Assembly: GCF_041365695.1 (NCBI RefSeq)
Contig: NZ_JBGFSJ010000004.1
Coordinates: 124,001 to 188,000, forward strand
DNA: 64,000 bases
Direction: 5' to 3'
Origin: Rhodosalinus sp041365695
GTDB taxonomy: Bacteria > Pseudomonadota > Alphaproteobacteria > Rhodobacterales > Rhodobacteraceae
Below the pieces are notes generated by a model. It ran no database searches. It was given only the letters and a program-made list of their open reading frames with translations, and had not been told where the DNA came from. Every line of letters starts with the position of its first letter. Positions within the stretch are counted from its first letter, which is position 1. Shown here piece by piece: positions 27,249 to 37,032 of this stretch. The position numbers were made by a program, and so were the translations under genes.

Positions 27249-28169
27249 ATGATGATCTACCTCCCCATCGCCGAGGTTTCGGTGAACGCCTTCCTGCTTC
27301 TGGGGCTCGGCGGGCTGGTGGGGGTGCTCTCGGGCATGTTCGGCGTGGGCGGCGGCTTCCTGATGACGCCGCTTCTGTTCTTCATCGGCATCCCGCCGGC
27401 CGTCGCGGTCGCCACCGAAGCCAACCAGATCGTCGCCTCCTCCTTTTCCGGCGTGCTCGCGCATCTGCGGCGGCGCACCGTGGACCTGCGGATGGGGGTG
27501 GTGCTGCTCGTGGGCGGCCTTTTCGGGGCCGCGCTCGGGGTCTGGATCTTCAACATCCTGAAGGCGCAGGGGCAGGTCGATCTGCTGGTGCGGCTCTGCT
27601 ATGTCCTGTTTCTCGGCGTCGTGGGTGGCCTGATGTTCGTCGAAAGCCTCGGCGCGATGCGCAAGGCGCGCACCGGCAGCCCGCCACCGCGACGGAAACG
27701 GCAACGCGGCTGGGTGCACATCCTGCCCTTCAAGATGCGGTTTCGGACCTCGGGCCTTTACATCTCGGTCATTCCACCGCTCATCGTGGGCGTTCTCGTG
27801 GGCATTCTCGCGGCCATCATGGGCGTCGGCGGCGGTTTCATCATGGTGCCGGCGATGATCTACCTGCTCGGCATGCCGACCAAGGTCGTGGTGGGCACGT
27901 CGCTCTTCCAGATCATCTTCGTCACCGCCTTCACCACGCTTCTGCACGCGGTCACCAACTTCACGGTGGACATGGTGCTTGCCGTGCTGCTGCTCGTGGG
28001 CGGCGTGATCGGCGCGCAGGTGGGCGCGCAGCTCGGCACGCGGCTCAAGGCAGAGCAGCTTCGCGTCCTGCTGGCGCTCATGGTGCTCGCGGTCTGCGGC
28101 AAGCTTGCGCTCGACCTGCTGATCCAGCCCTCGGAGCTCTATTCCGTCGCCGTGCCGGAGGGTCACTGA
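27249..28169 (+). CDS. TauE/SafE-family sulfite/organosulfonate exporter-like permease
   Basis: This 306-residue membrane protein has the duplicated TauE motif: GGLVGVLSGMFGVGGGFLMTPLL (about 18-40) and VGILAAIMGVGGGFIMVPAMIYLLGMP (about 180-206), in two four-helix halves. The family exports sulfite, sulfoacetate or related anions; the substrate here is unknown. Two ATGs (27249, 27252) follow AGGAAAGG. It overlaps the TIGR02186 gene by one nt, a pairing seen across alphaproteobacteria. Confidence 0.9.
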   Translation: MMIYLPIAEVSVNAFLLLGLGGLVGVLSGMFGVGGGFLMTPLLFFIGIPPAVAVATEANQIVASSFSGVLAHLRRRTVDLRMGVVLLVGGLFGAALGVWIFNILKAQGQVDLLVRLCYVLFLGVVGGLMFVESLGAMRKARTGSPPPRRKRQRGWVHILPFKMRFRTSGLYISVIPPLIVGVLVGILAAIMGVGGGFIMVPAMIYLLGMPTKVVVGTSLFQIIFVTAFTTLLHAVTNFTVDMVLAVLLLVGGVIGAQVGAQLGTRLKAEQLRVLLALMVLAVCGKLALDLLIQPSELYSVAVPEGH

Positions 28170-28927
28170 TGCTGCGCCTCGTGCTCGCGCTCGTGCTGCT
28201 CGCCCTGCCCGTCCGGGCCGAGGAAGTCGTGCTGGGGCTGAGCCGCGACACCGTTTCCATCAGCACCAACTTCGAAGGCTCGGAGATCCTGATCTTCGGC
28301 GCCGTGAAGCGCGAGACGCCCGCCCCCACCTCCCCTCCGCTCGAGGTCGCGATCACCGTCTCGGGGCCGACCGCACCCGTCACGGTGCGCCGGAAGGAGC
28401 GCGTTCTGGGGATCTGGGCCAACACCGCGTCGGTCACGATCGACAGCGCGCCATCCTTCTACGCGGTGGCGACGAGCGCCCCGCTCGAGGAGGTGCTCAC
28501 CGAGACCGAAGATCTGCGCCGCAAGGTCTCGGTGCCGCGCGCGATCCGGTCGGTGGGCGCGCCGCCCGACGTGCAGGACGCGCAGACCTTCACCGACGCG
28601 CTGATCCGGATCCGGACGCGCGAGGGTCTCTACCAGCTTCTGGAGGGCGCGGTGGAGGTGACGGACCAGACGCTCTTCTCGACCGCCATCGCGATGCCCG
28701 CGGACCTGACCGAAGGCGCCTACGCCACGCGGATCTTCCTGACGCGCGGGGGCGAGGTCGTCGCCGCGTTCGAAACCCAGATCGAGGTGCGCAAGGTCGG
28801 GCTGGAGCGCTTTCTCTACACGCTCTCGCGCCAGCAGCCGCTGGTCTACGGGCTTATGTCGCTGGCCATCGCCATCGCCGCGGGCTGGGGCGCCTCCGCG
28901 GCGTTCCGCATCTTCAGGCCGGGCTAG
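28169..28927 (+). CDS. TIGR02186-family membrane-anchored periplasmic protein
   Basis: The 252-residue protein has a signal peptide ending near LPVRAEE, a beta-rich periplasmic domain (VVLGLSRDTVSISTNFEGSEILIFGAVKRE, then KERVLGIWAN) and a C-terminal membrane helix (LMSLAIAIAAGWGASAAF). It matches the uncharacterised TIGR02186 family, which is almost always next to a TauE-type permease. Some role in that transporter's function is inferred. It ends three nt from the convergent LOV gene. Confidence 0.85.
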   Translation: MLRLVLALVLLALPVRAEEVVLGLSRDTVSISTNFEGSEILIFGAVKRETPAPTSPPLEVAITVSGPTAPVTVRRKERVLGIWANTASVTIDSAPSFYAVATSAPLEEVLTETEDLRRKVSVPRAIRSVGAPPDVQDAQTFTDALIRIRTREGLYQLLEGAVEVTDQTLFSTAIAMPADLTEGAYATRIFLTRGGEVVAAFETQIEVRKVGLERFLYTLSRQQPLVYGLMSLAIAIAAGWGASAAFRIFRPG

Positions 28928-28930
28928 GGC

Positions 28931-29311
28931 TCATTCCACGGGGTTCTGCGCCCCGGCGAAGAACAGCAGCGCCCCGTCCTGGTCGTAGATCGGCCGGATC
29001 CGCAGCCGGTTGAGGAAGGGTGTCCCGTCCTTGCGGTAGTTCAGGATATCGATCGAGAACCGAGTCTCGGCCCGGAGCGCGTGGCTGATCGCCGCGATCG
29101 CGTTCGGATCCGTGTTCGGTCCCTGCAGCAGGCGGCAGTTGCGGCCGATCACCTCCTCGGGCGCATAGCCGGTCTGGCGCTCGAATTCCTCGCTCACGAA
29201 GATCATCGGGTTCTGCGGCTGGAACGGGTCGGAGAAGACGACGCTCATTTCATGCTCGTCCTCTTCCAGAAGCGAGCGCAGATAGGCGTCGTCGAACGCA
29301 GGATCGTTCAT
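28931..29311 (-). CDS. short LOV (light-oxygen-voltage) photoreceptor protein
   Basis: This 126-residue protein is a single PAS/LOV domain with short flanks. It has the photoactive-cysteine motif GRNCRLLQG (C59), the flavin-contact pair in ILNYRKDGTPFLNRLRI (N91, N101) and the terminal glutamine in FFAGAQ (Q122). Known LOV domains bind FMN and form a cysteinyl adduct in blue light. No effector domain is present, so signalling must go through dimerisation or a partner. Leucine 61 replaces the usual phenylalanine of NCRFLQ. It lies downstream of and co-directional with the peroxiredoxin gene, separated by a small hairpin. Confidence 0.9.
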   Translation of the reverse strand: MNDPAFDDAYLRSLLEEDEHEMSVVFSDPFQPQNPMIFVSEEFERQTGYAPEEVIGRNCRLLQGPNTDPNAIAAISHALRAETRFSIDILNYRKDGTPFLNRLRIRPIYDQDGALLFFAGAQNPVE

Positions 29312-29365
29312 CGGGCGTTTTCCCTGGCGGCATCACGGACAGGATCGGGCCGCGGACCTTCGCGC

Positions 29366-29385
29366 ACGACCGCAACCCCGGTCGT
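29366..29385 (-). terminator. hairpin after the peroxiredoxin gene
   Basis: ACGACC (29366-29371) and GGTCGT (29380-29385) form a perfect 6-bp stem with an 8-nt loop, starting one nt past the peroxiredoxin stop on the minus strand. There is no T-tract, so termination is uncertain; it may only separate the pca operon from the LOV gene. Confidence 0.35.
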
Positions 29386-29386
29386 A

Positions 29387-29983
29387 TCAGGGGCGGGAGA
29401 TTCCTTCCAGCGCCAAGCCGCCGCCTTGCCGATACGTCAACCAGTCCAGCACGTCGCGGGCATTCCGGTCGGGCGGGAAGACCGGGTAGAAGACCTTCAC
29501 GATGCGCCCGGCCTCGGCGATGAGGGCGAGGCGTTTCCACAAGAGCGCGCCCTCGACCTCGAAGGAGGGCAGCCGGAGCGCGGCGCCGAACAGGTGATCT
29601 ACGTCCGAAAGCAGCGGGAACGGCAGGTCGAGCCGCGCCGCGGCTTCGCGCTGGTATTCCGTATCCTGGGTGGACAGGCCGAAAACGTGGTCCGCCCCGG
29701 CCGCGCGCAACTCCCGGAAATGATCGCGGAAGGCGCAGGTCTGCGGCGTGCATCCCCGCGCACCGGGGATCTCGTCCCAGCCTTCGGGCAGCGCCCGGCC
29801 CGGCCGTCCGGTCCGCGGGTAGACGTAGAGAACGACCCGCCCCTCGAGCCGCGAAGGATCGACCGTTCCGCCCGAGGTCGCGGGCAACGCGACCGCCGGC
29901 AAAGCCATGCCCTCGAGATGCGCCGCGGCGCCGTCGTCCTCGGGCGCGGGGATGGCGGACCAGTCGACCTCGGTCAGGGACAT
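29387..29983 (-). CDS. peroxiredoxin, BCP/PrxQ-like, with an insertion before the active site
   Basis: The 198-residue thioredoxin-fold peroxidase shows VVLYVYPRTGRPG, then an extra stretch of about a dozen residues, then GCTPQTCAFRDHF, which aligns with the BCP motif GCTxEAxxFRD. C78 is the likely peroxidatic cysteine and C83 the resolving one. DVDHLFGAALRLP and a typical C-terminal strand pair follow. It reduces hydroperoxides using thiols. Its ATG overlaps the BKACE stop (TGATG), so it belongs to the pca operon. The insertion could alter substrate or partner choice. Confidence 0.82.
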   Translation of the reverse strand: MSLTEVDWSAIPAPEDDGAAAHLEGMALPAVALPATSGGTVDPSRLEGRVVLYVYPRTGRPGRALPEGWDEIPGARGCTPQTCAFRDHFRELRAAGADHVFGLSTQDTEYQREAAARLDLPFPLLSDVDHLFGAALRLPSFEVEGALLWKRLALIAEAGRIVKVFYPVFPPDRNARDVLDWLTYRQGGGLALEGISRP

Positions 29984-30828
29984 CAGGCGGCCTCGGTGGC
30001 AGGCATGCGCAGCCCGAGGATCTCGCGCGCCTCGCGCCATGTCGCCACGGGCCGTTCGTGCTTTTCGCAAAGCTCCACGGTGCGCTGGACCAGCGCGGCG
30101 TTCGACGGGGCGAGCCTGTCGCGATCGAGGCGCACGTTGTCCTCGAGCCCCGTGCGCGTGTGCCCGCCCGCGGCGATGCACCACTCGTTCACCTCGAGCT
30201 GGTGCCGCCCGATCCCGGCCGCGCACCATTCCGCGTCGGGTGCAAGGCGCTTCACCGTGTGGATGTAGTAGTCGAAGACGTCCCGGTCGGCCGGCATGGC
30301 GTTCTTCACCCCCATGACGAACTGGACGTAAAGCTGCCCGGGGATCCTTCCCTCGCGGTTCATCTTCGCGGCCTGGAAGATGTGGGAGAGGTCGAAGGCT
30401 TCGATTTCCGGCTTGATGTCGTACTCCCGCATCTCGGCGGCGAGCCAGTCCACCAGATCGGGCGGGTTCTCGTAGACGCGGGTGGGGAAGTTGTTGGAGC
30501 CCACCGAGAGCGAGGCCATGTCGGGCCGCAGCGGCAGCATCCCGCCCCGGGCCTTGCCCGCGCCCGAGCGCCCGCCCGTGGAGAACTGGAGGATCATGCC
30601 GGGGCAGTGCTTCTCCAGACCCTCCTTCAGGCGCGCAAATTTCTCGGGGTCGGAGCTCGGCGTCTCGTCGTCGTTGCGCACATGCGCATGGCAGATCGCG
30701 GCGCCCGCCTCGAAGGCCGCCTGAGTCGATTCGATCTGCTCCTCGACGGTGATCGGCACGGCCGGGTTGTTGGCCTTGGTGGGCACGGAGCCCGTGATCG
30801 CCACGCAGATGATGCAGGGTTTGGTCAT
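29983..30828 (-). CDS. BKACE-family beta-keto acid cleavage enzyme (formerly DUF849)
   Basis: This 281-residue zinc-dependent TIM-barrel enzyme has the metal motif CHAHVRND (H47, H49), LQFSTGGRSG, ASLSVGSNNFPTRVYENPPDLVDWL and KPEIEAFDLSH. The family condenses a beta-keto acid with acetyl-CoA, giving acetoacetate and a shorter CoA ester. The founding member is the 3-keto-5-aminohexanoate cleavage enzyme Kce. It sits 7 nt after pcaG, so beta-ketoadipate is the natural guess for substrate (inference). The start is the ATG at 30828 in the conserved MTKPCIICVAITG. Confidence 0.88.
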   Translation of the reverse strand: MTKPCIICVAITGSVPTKANNPAVPITVEEQIESTQAAFEAGAAICHAHVRNDDETPSSDPEKFARLKEGLEKHCPGMILQFSTGGRSGAGKARGGMLPLRPDMASLSVGSNNFPTRVYENPPDLVDWLAAEMREYDIKPEIEAFDLSHIFQAAKMNREGRIPGQLYVQFVMGVKNAMPADRDVFDYYIHTVKRLAPDAEWCAAGIGRHQLEVNEWCIAAGGHTRTGLEDNVRLDRDRLAPSNAALVQRTVELCEKHERPVATWREAREILGLRMPATEAA

Positions 30829-30835
30829 GATGTTC

Positions 30836-31462
30836 TCAGATATCCAGGAAGACGGTCTCGTGCGCGCCGGCAAGGCGGATGTCGAAGCGGTAGAGCGGCT
30901 GGCCGTCGCGCTCTTCGCGCTTGGCGACCATCGTGTCGCGGCGATGCGCCTGCTCCACGAGCCCCAGCACCGGGTCGGCGGCGTTCGCGTCGCCCTCGTC
31001 GGAGAAATAGGCGCGGGTGTTGAGCCCGAGATTGATGCCCCGCGCCACGATCCAGAGCGACAGATGCGGCGCCTGCACCCGGCCCGAGCGCCCTGGCACC
31101 GGGCCGGGCTTCACCGTCTCGAAGGAGAAGAGACCGGTCTCGAAATCGGTGATGACGCGCCCCCAGCCGCGAAAGCCCGGCTCCACCTCGCCGTGGCGGG
31201 GATCTTCCGGGTGGGCGTAGATGCCCGCGGCGTTGGCCTGCCAGACCTCGATCAGCGCGTCGCGCACGGGCGCGCCCGTCCCGTCGAGGATGAGGCCCTC
31301 GACCCGGATGCGCTCGCCCGCCGCCTCGGGGCCGGCGATGTCGTGGCCGAGCTCGCGTTCGTAGATGTCGAAGCCCGCCGCGCCGGGGGCGAGGCCGATA
31401 TGGACGTAGGGCCCCGCGGTCTGCGACGGGCTTTCCCGCAGGTAATGAAGCTTCTGCACCAT
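30836..31462 (-). CDS. pcaG: protocatechuate 3,4-dioxygenase alpha subunit
   Basis: The 208-residue subunit has SPSQTAGPYVHIGL, DALIEVWQANAAGIYAHPED and the IVARGINLGLNTRAYF barrel. PcaG pairs with PcaH to open protocatechuate between its hydroxyls to 3-carboxy-cis,cis-muconate. It lacks the iron-binding residues, as alpha subunits do. It starts one nt after pcaH. Confidence 0.95.
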   Translation of the reverse strand: MVQKLHYLRESPSQTAGPYVHIGLAPGAAGFDIYERELGHDIAGPEAAGERIRVEGLILDGTGAPVRDALIEVWQANAAGIYAHPEDPRHGEVEPGFRGWGRVITDFETGLFSFETVKPGPVPGRSGRVQAPHLSLWIVARGINLGLNTRAYFSDEGDANAADPVLGLVEQAHRRDTMVAKREERDGQPLYRFDIRLAGAHETVFLDI

Positions 31463-31463
31463 C

Positions 31464-32192
31464 TCAATTGCCCTCCAGCCGGTTCTCGAAAAGCGTGGAG
31501 CGCCGCCCGCGGAGCACGATGTCGAAGCGGTAGGCGAGGCAGTCGAAGGGCACCGAGGCGTTCATGTCGAGCGCGGCGACGAGCTGCTCGATGGCCGCGG
31601 GATCCGGGATCGTCTGCACGATCGGGCATTTCGGGATGAGCGGGTCGCCCTCGAAATACATCTGCGTGATGAGCCGCTGCGCCCAGCCCGTGCCGAACAC
31701 CGAGAAATGGATGTGCGCGGGGCGCCAGTTGTTCTCCCAGTTGCGCCACGGGTAGGCCCCGGGCTTCACGGTCCGGAAGAAATAGTAGCCCTCCGCATCG
31801 GTGAGCGTGCGCCCGCAGCCCCCGAAATTGGGGTCGATGGGCGCGAGGTAGCTGTCGTTCCGGTGGCGGTAGCGCCCGCCGGCGTTCGCCTGCCAGATCT
31901 CGACCAGCGTGTTCGGGACGGGCCGCGCCTCCTCGTCGAGGACGCGGCCATGCACGATGATGCGCTCGCCCACCGGCTCGCCGTCCTTGGCGTAGTTCAG
32001 GATCAGGTCGCGGTCGATCTCCTGGACGTCGTCGGGCCGGAAGATCGGGCCGGTGATCTCGCTCCGCGTGTTCTCGATGGCGAGAGCGGCCAGACGCGGG
32101 CTGCGCGCCACGGAGGACTTGTATCGCGGCGCGTGGGCGGGCGGGTGCCGCTGCCGGTCGCGCTGGAAGAATTCTCCGTCGTGGCGCCTCAT
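31464..32192 (-). CDS. pcaH: protocatechuate 3,4-dioxygenase beta subunit
   Basis: This 242-residue iron-bearing subunit has the intradiol signature LVEIWQANAGGRYRHRNDSY. The likely Fe(III) ligands are the tyrosines in GRYRHRN and GAYPWRN and the two histidines of RPAHIHFSVFG. ATG 32192 overlaps the pcaC stop by 4 nt. With pcaG it forms the ring-cleaving enzyme of the beta-ketoadipate pathway. Confidence 0.96.
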   Translation of the reverse strand: MRRHDGEFFQRDRQRHPPAHAPRYKSSVARSPRLAALAIENTRSEITGPIFRPDDVQEIDRDLILNYAKDGEPVGERIIVHGRVLDEEARPVPNTLVEIWQANAGGRYRHRNDSYLAPIDPNFGGCGRTLTDAEGYYFFRTVKPGAYPWRNWENNWRPAHIHFSVFGTGWAQRLITQMYFEGDPLIPKCPIVQTIPDPAAIEQLVAALDMNASVPFDCLAYRFDIVLRGRRSTLFENRLEGN

Positions 32193-32569
32193 GTCTCCAC
32201 CCCCATCTCGGCGTAGGTCTCCTTCACGATGCGGATTGCGTGGTTGGCGCGCGGAACGCCCGCGTAGATCGCCACGTGCAGCATCGCCTCCATCACCTCT
32301 TCGGGGCGTGCGCCGGTGCGCGCCGTGGCACGCACATGCATCGCAAGCTCCGCGTCGTTGCCGAGCGCGGCCAGCAGCGCCAGCGTCAGAAGCGACCGGT
32401 CGCGGCGTGCGAGGCCTTCGCGGGACCACACATGGCCCCAGGCCGCCTCGGTAATTAGATCCTGAAACGGCGCGTCGAAGGACGTCCTGGCCGCTTCGGC
32501 GCGGTCCACATGTGCGTCGCCCAGCACCTCGCGCCGGGTCGCCATGCCCTGATCGTAGCGTTCGCTCAC
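32189..32569 (-). CDS. pcaC: 4-carboxymuconolactone decarboxylase
   Basis: The 126-residue CMD-family protein has GMATRREVLGDAHVDRA, FQDLITEAAWGHVWSREGL and the HVRATARTGARPEEVMEAMLHVAIYAGVPRA core. It decarboxylates 4-carboxymuconolactone to beta-ketoadipate enol-lactone. GTG 32569 sits behind GGAGGAAAGG and is preferred to the ATG eight codons in. It is first gene of pcaC-pcaH-pcaG-BKACE-peroxiredoxin. pcaB, pcaD, pcaIJ, pcaF and pcaQ are not in this window. Confidence 0.94.
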   Translation of the reverse strand: MSERYDQGMATRREVLGDAHVDRAEAARTSFDAPFQDLITEAAWGHVWSREGLARRDRSLLTLALLAALGNDAELAMHVRATARTGARPEEVMEAMLHVAIYAGVPRANHAIRIVKETYAEMGVET

Positions 32570-32589
32570 CCTTTCCTCCCCATGGCAAC

Positions 32590-32618
32590 AGCTAGGCCGG
32601 AACGGCATCGGAAGTCCA
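32590..32618 (-). promoter_or_regulatory. weak candidate promoter for the pca operon
   Basis: On the minus strand TGGACT (32618-32613), 17 nt, CTAGCT (32595-32590), about 20 nt before the pcaC GTG. I see no convincing LysR (PcaQ) palindrome in this 63-nt gap. Confidence 0.3.
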
Positions 32619-32632
32619 CCGGACGGGCGCGG

Positions 32633-33868
32633 TCAGCCGCCCTCGGGCCGTTCGGCGATCCGTGCGCCGTCCTCCAGCCCCGCGGCCGGGTAAAGCACGA
32701 CCCGGTCGCCTTGCGCCAGCCCCTGCGTCACCTCGGCCGCCTCTGCGTTCCTGCGGCCGATGCCCACCGGCCGAAGCGTGGCGCGGCCGTCGCGCGCCAC
32801 CAACACCGCCCAGCCGTCGCCGTCGCGGAACAGCGCCGCGGCGGGCACGCGCACCACGTCCTCGCCCCGCCAGACGACGATGTTGACCTCGACGCGGTAG
32901 CCGTGGGCCAGCGATGCCTCCCGCGCCTCCGGATCGTCGAAGGCGATGCGGACACGCACGCGCTGCTCCTCCACGCCGAGGGCGGACACCTTCGTCACGC
33001 CGAAGGGGGCGATCCGCCGCACCTGGCCGGCAAGCGGCGCACCGCCCCAGTCGTCGATCACCACGGGATCGCCCACCTCGACCTGCACGGCGTCGGCCGA
33101 CAGAAGCTCCGCCTCGACCTCGAGGTCGCGGCGGATATCGCCGATCTCCAGGATGGGCGCACCGGCGCCGAGGGTGGTCTCGCTCTCCTCGAAGACCTGC
33201 AGAACCACCCCGTCGATGGGCGCGTAAAGGGGGATGTCATCCTCGCGGTCGGTGGCACTTTCCCGGAGATCGCCCGCGATACCGTCGAACCCGATGAGTT
33301 GCGCCCGCGCGGTGCCGAGTTCGGCCTCGCGCATGGCGATGGCGGCGAGCGCGGTCTCCAGCCGCGCGGCGGCCGCGCGCGCCTCTGCCACGGCGCGCTG
33401 GACGGCCTGCTCGCTCGCGTTGCCCTGCTCGGCAAGGCGCTCCGCGCGCGTCCGCTCGGCTTCGGCGAGTTCCAGCGCGGCCTCTGCGGCACGGCGCTCG
33501 CCCTCGGCGACGCGAAGCGCGGCCCGCGCGGCGTCGAGCGCCGCGACGGCCTGCTCGCGGCTGCGCAGATCATAGGCCGCGGGGTTGACCGGGCTCATCC
33601 GCGCGACGACGGTCGCGCCGCGCTCGACCGGGTCGCCCGGCTCGACCGAAACGCGGGAGAGCCTGCCCCCGACCGGGGCGGAGACCACGTAGCTGTCGCG
33701 CACCCGTGTGCGGCCCTCCTCGGTGATCCGCACCTCCAGGGGGCCGCGTGTCACGCGATCCAGATCGACGAGCATGGGCCGAGGCCAGAACGCGGCGGCC
33801 AGAAGCCCGCCGACGACCAGCGCCGCCGCGAGTGCCAGGACGCCCCGGCCGATCCTTCGTTTCGCCAT
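32633..33868 (-). CDS. HlyD/MacA-type periplasmic adaptor of an ABC export system
   Basis: This 411-residue membrane-fusion protein has one N-terminal anchor (about 8-28). Next come a barrel-sandwich half (YVVSAPVGGRLSRVSVEPGDPVERG), a long Ala/Glu/Arg-rich helical hairpin (about 95-195) and the second half (DIPLYAPIDGVVLQVFEESETTLGAGAP). A beta-barrel and a membrane-proximal domain end the protein. It links the inner-membrane transporter to the periplasm. It starts 4 nt after the FtsX-like permease. Confidence 0.9.
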   Translation of the reverse strand: MAKRRIGRGVLALAAALVVGGLLAAAFWPRPMLVDLDRVTRGPLEVRITEEGRTRVRDSYVVSAPVGGRLSRVSVEPGDPVERGATVVARMSPVNPAAYDLRSREQAVAALDAARAALRVAEGERRAAEAALELAEAERTRAERLAEQGNASEQAVQRAVAEARAAAARLETALAAIAMREAELGTARAQLIGFDGIAGDLRESATDREDDIPLYAPIDGVVLQVFEESETTLGAGAPILEIGDIRRDLEVEAELLSADAVQVEVGDPVVIDDWGGAPLAGQVRRIAPFGVTKVSALGVEEQRVRVRIAFDDPEAREASLAHGYRVEVNIVVWRGEDVVRVPAAALFRDGDGWAVLVARDGRATLRPVGIGRRNAEAAEVTQGLAQGDRVVLYPAAGLEDGARIAERPEGG

Positions 33869-33872
33869 GCGC

Positions 33873-36232
33873 TCACTCCCGCGTCTTGAGCACCGCCAGG
33901 ATGTCGGCCCGGGCGATGTCGCGCCGTACCAGCAGGCCGGACACCAGCAATGCGGCGAGAACCACAAGCGCGGCATAGCCATGACTGGCGGCGCTGAACA
34001 GGGCCTGCACCTGGTAAAGCTCGTTCGAGAAGGCCGCCGCGATCACCAGCGTGAGCCCGTAGCCCACCGCCGATCCGATCGGCAAGGCAAGGAGCGTCAC
34101 GACGACGAGCTCGCCCAGGAGCACGAAGGTCACCTCGCCGCGCGAGAACCCCATGACACTCAGCGAGGCGAGGTCGCGCGCGCGCTCGGCATAGGCGATG
34201 CGGGCCGCGTTGTAGACCACGCCGAAGGCCACGATGAAGGCGAGCGCCATGTTGATGAAGCGCATGGTGCCCATGCCCGAGTCCATCAGCTCCTGAAGCG
34301 CGGCGCGCGCCTCCGCCTTGCTGCTCGCCCCGGCCACGAAAGGCATCTCCGCGAGCGCCTGCACGAGTGCGTCCGACTGCGCCGCGTCCACGGTGAGCAG
34401 CGCATCGCTTGCCCGGAACCCCTCGCCCAGCGCGCGGTTTAGCGCCGAGAGTTCGAGATAGGCCGGCGTCCCGATGGCCGACGCGGCCACCGCCGCCACC
34501 GGCAGGCGCAGCACCGGCCGCGCCCCCTCGCGCAGTTCGGCCTCGATCACGTCGCCGGGCGCCGCGCCGAGGATATCGGCGAGCGCGTCGCCGAGAACGA
34601 GGCCGTCGGCGCGCAGCGCGACGGCGCGTTCCTCCTCGTCGAGCGCGCGGAACAGCTCGGGCCGCTCCACGAGGCCCGAGATGGCGCCGCGATGCGTCTC
34701 GAGCCCGTGCCGGAACGCCACGGGGACATGCCGCTGGGGCTCGACCGCCCGCACCCCCTCCATCCGGTCGATCCGGTAAAGGGCCGCTTCGGAAAGCGGG
34801 TGGGTGAAGGTGACCGTCACGTCGCTGCGGTTCACCACCTCGAAGCCGAGGCGCACCGTGCGCTCGAAGCCCGCGTGGATGGTGATCATGGCGGCGCAGA
34901 GCCCCATGCCCACGGCGATGCCGGCGACCGCGCCGCCCATGCGCAGCGGCTGGCGGGTGAGCCGGCGCAGCACCATGCGCGTGGGCTGGTCGAGGCGCGC
35001 AGCGAGGCCGGCCCCGATCCGTCCCGAGCGGCTGTAGTCGGGCGGCGCAGGCGGGCGCATGGCCTCGGCGGGCTGAAGCCGGAAGACGCGGCGCAGCACG
35101 ACGAGCCCGCCCGCCGCCGCCGCGGCCACGCTGACGCTTCCGCCGAGCACGACCGCCGCCGGGTCGAGGCGGAAGACGAGGAACGGGAACTTGAAGTACT
35201 GGATGTAGAGCGACACCGTCGCCCGCCCGAGCGCCAGACCGGCCAGCGCGCCGAGAAGCGCGCCCGCGAGCGCGATGGCGAGCACGAACTTGGCGTAGTG
35301 TCCCGCCACTTCGGCGTCGGTGTAGCCGAACGCCTTCAGCAGGCCGATCTCCTCGCGCTCGGCCTGCACCATGCGCCAGACGACGATGTAGAGAAGGAAG
35401 GCGGCGATTGCGAGGAAGGCCGGCGGCACGGCCCGCGACATCATCTCCAGCCCGCGAATCTCCTCGCTGACGAAGCGGTTCGACGTCTGCTCGGCCAGCG
35501 GATAGGCGCCCTGCCCGCCATAGGGCTCGAGAAGCCGGTCCACCGCGTCCAGCACCGGTGGCGCCCGCGCGCCGCGCTGCAGGCTCAGGATGGCCTCGTT
35601 TAACGCGCCTTCCATGTCGTAGAGCGCCGCGACCGCCTTGTGCGGCATCCAGATGACCCCGAAGCGCGCGTCGTCCGGCGCCAGCTCTCCGGGCGGGGTC
35701 GTGTAGAGGAACTCGGGCGACTGCGCGAGCCCGGCGATGACGAAGCTGCGGCGCGTGCCGTTCATGGTGGCGGAGAGCCGGTCGCCGGGGCCGAGGCCGT
35801 TCGCCCGCGCGAAGCTTTCCAGCACCAGCACCTCGTCGTTGCGCCCCGGCGCGGGGCGGCCGCCTTCGGCCAGGCGCAGGCCGTTCAGCGCGGCCGGCGT
35901 GTCCTGCGGCAGCGAAAGCGCCACCGCCTGCACCGGCAGCGCCCGGCCCGGCAGGTCGATGCGCGCCGCGCCGCGGATCCGTCCCTCGGCGCGCGCGACG
36001 CCCGGCAGCTCCGCGAGATCGTCGAGGACGGCGCGCGGCGCGCGCTCGAGCGGCGCGAACACGTCGGCCAGCCCGTGACGTTCGTAATAGGCGCGCCGCG
36101 TCTCGTCGAGCGACAGCACGAGCCCGGTGAACATCACCAGCACCATGACCCCCACCGCGATCACCGCGGCGATGGCGGCCACCTGGCCCTTCGCGGCCCA
36201 GAGATCGCGCAGGAGCTTTCGGTCGAGGGGGC

Positions 36233-36239
<7 letters not shown>
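33873..36239 (-). CDS. FtsX/MacB-type ABC transporter permease
   Basis: The 788-residue membrane protein has two FtsX repeats. There is an N-terminal helix (about 18-40), then a large periplasmic domain. Core helices lie near 280-300, 330-350 and 375-395; a second unit follows with a helix near 440, a second periplasmic domain and three C-terminal helices. This is the duplicated ten-ish-helix layout of LolC/BcrAB-like exporters rather than the four-helix MacB. The start is GTG 36239 or the next GTG 36236; it overlaps the ATPase by 7 nt. The substrate is unknown (drug, lipid or lipoprotein). Confidence 0.9.
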
Positions 36240-36949
<710 letters not shown>

Positions 36950-37032
36950 GGATCCCGCCCCCAGTTCTGCGCTGCGGCTGCAGGATATCACCGACGGGCG
37001 GGCCCGAACAATGCCGCCCGCAGCGGCCGGCG

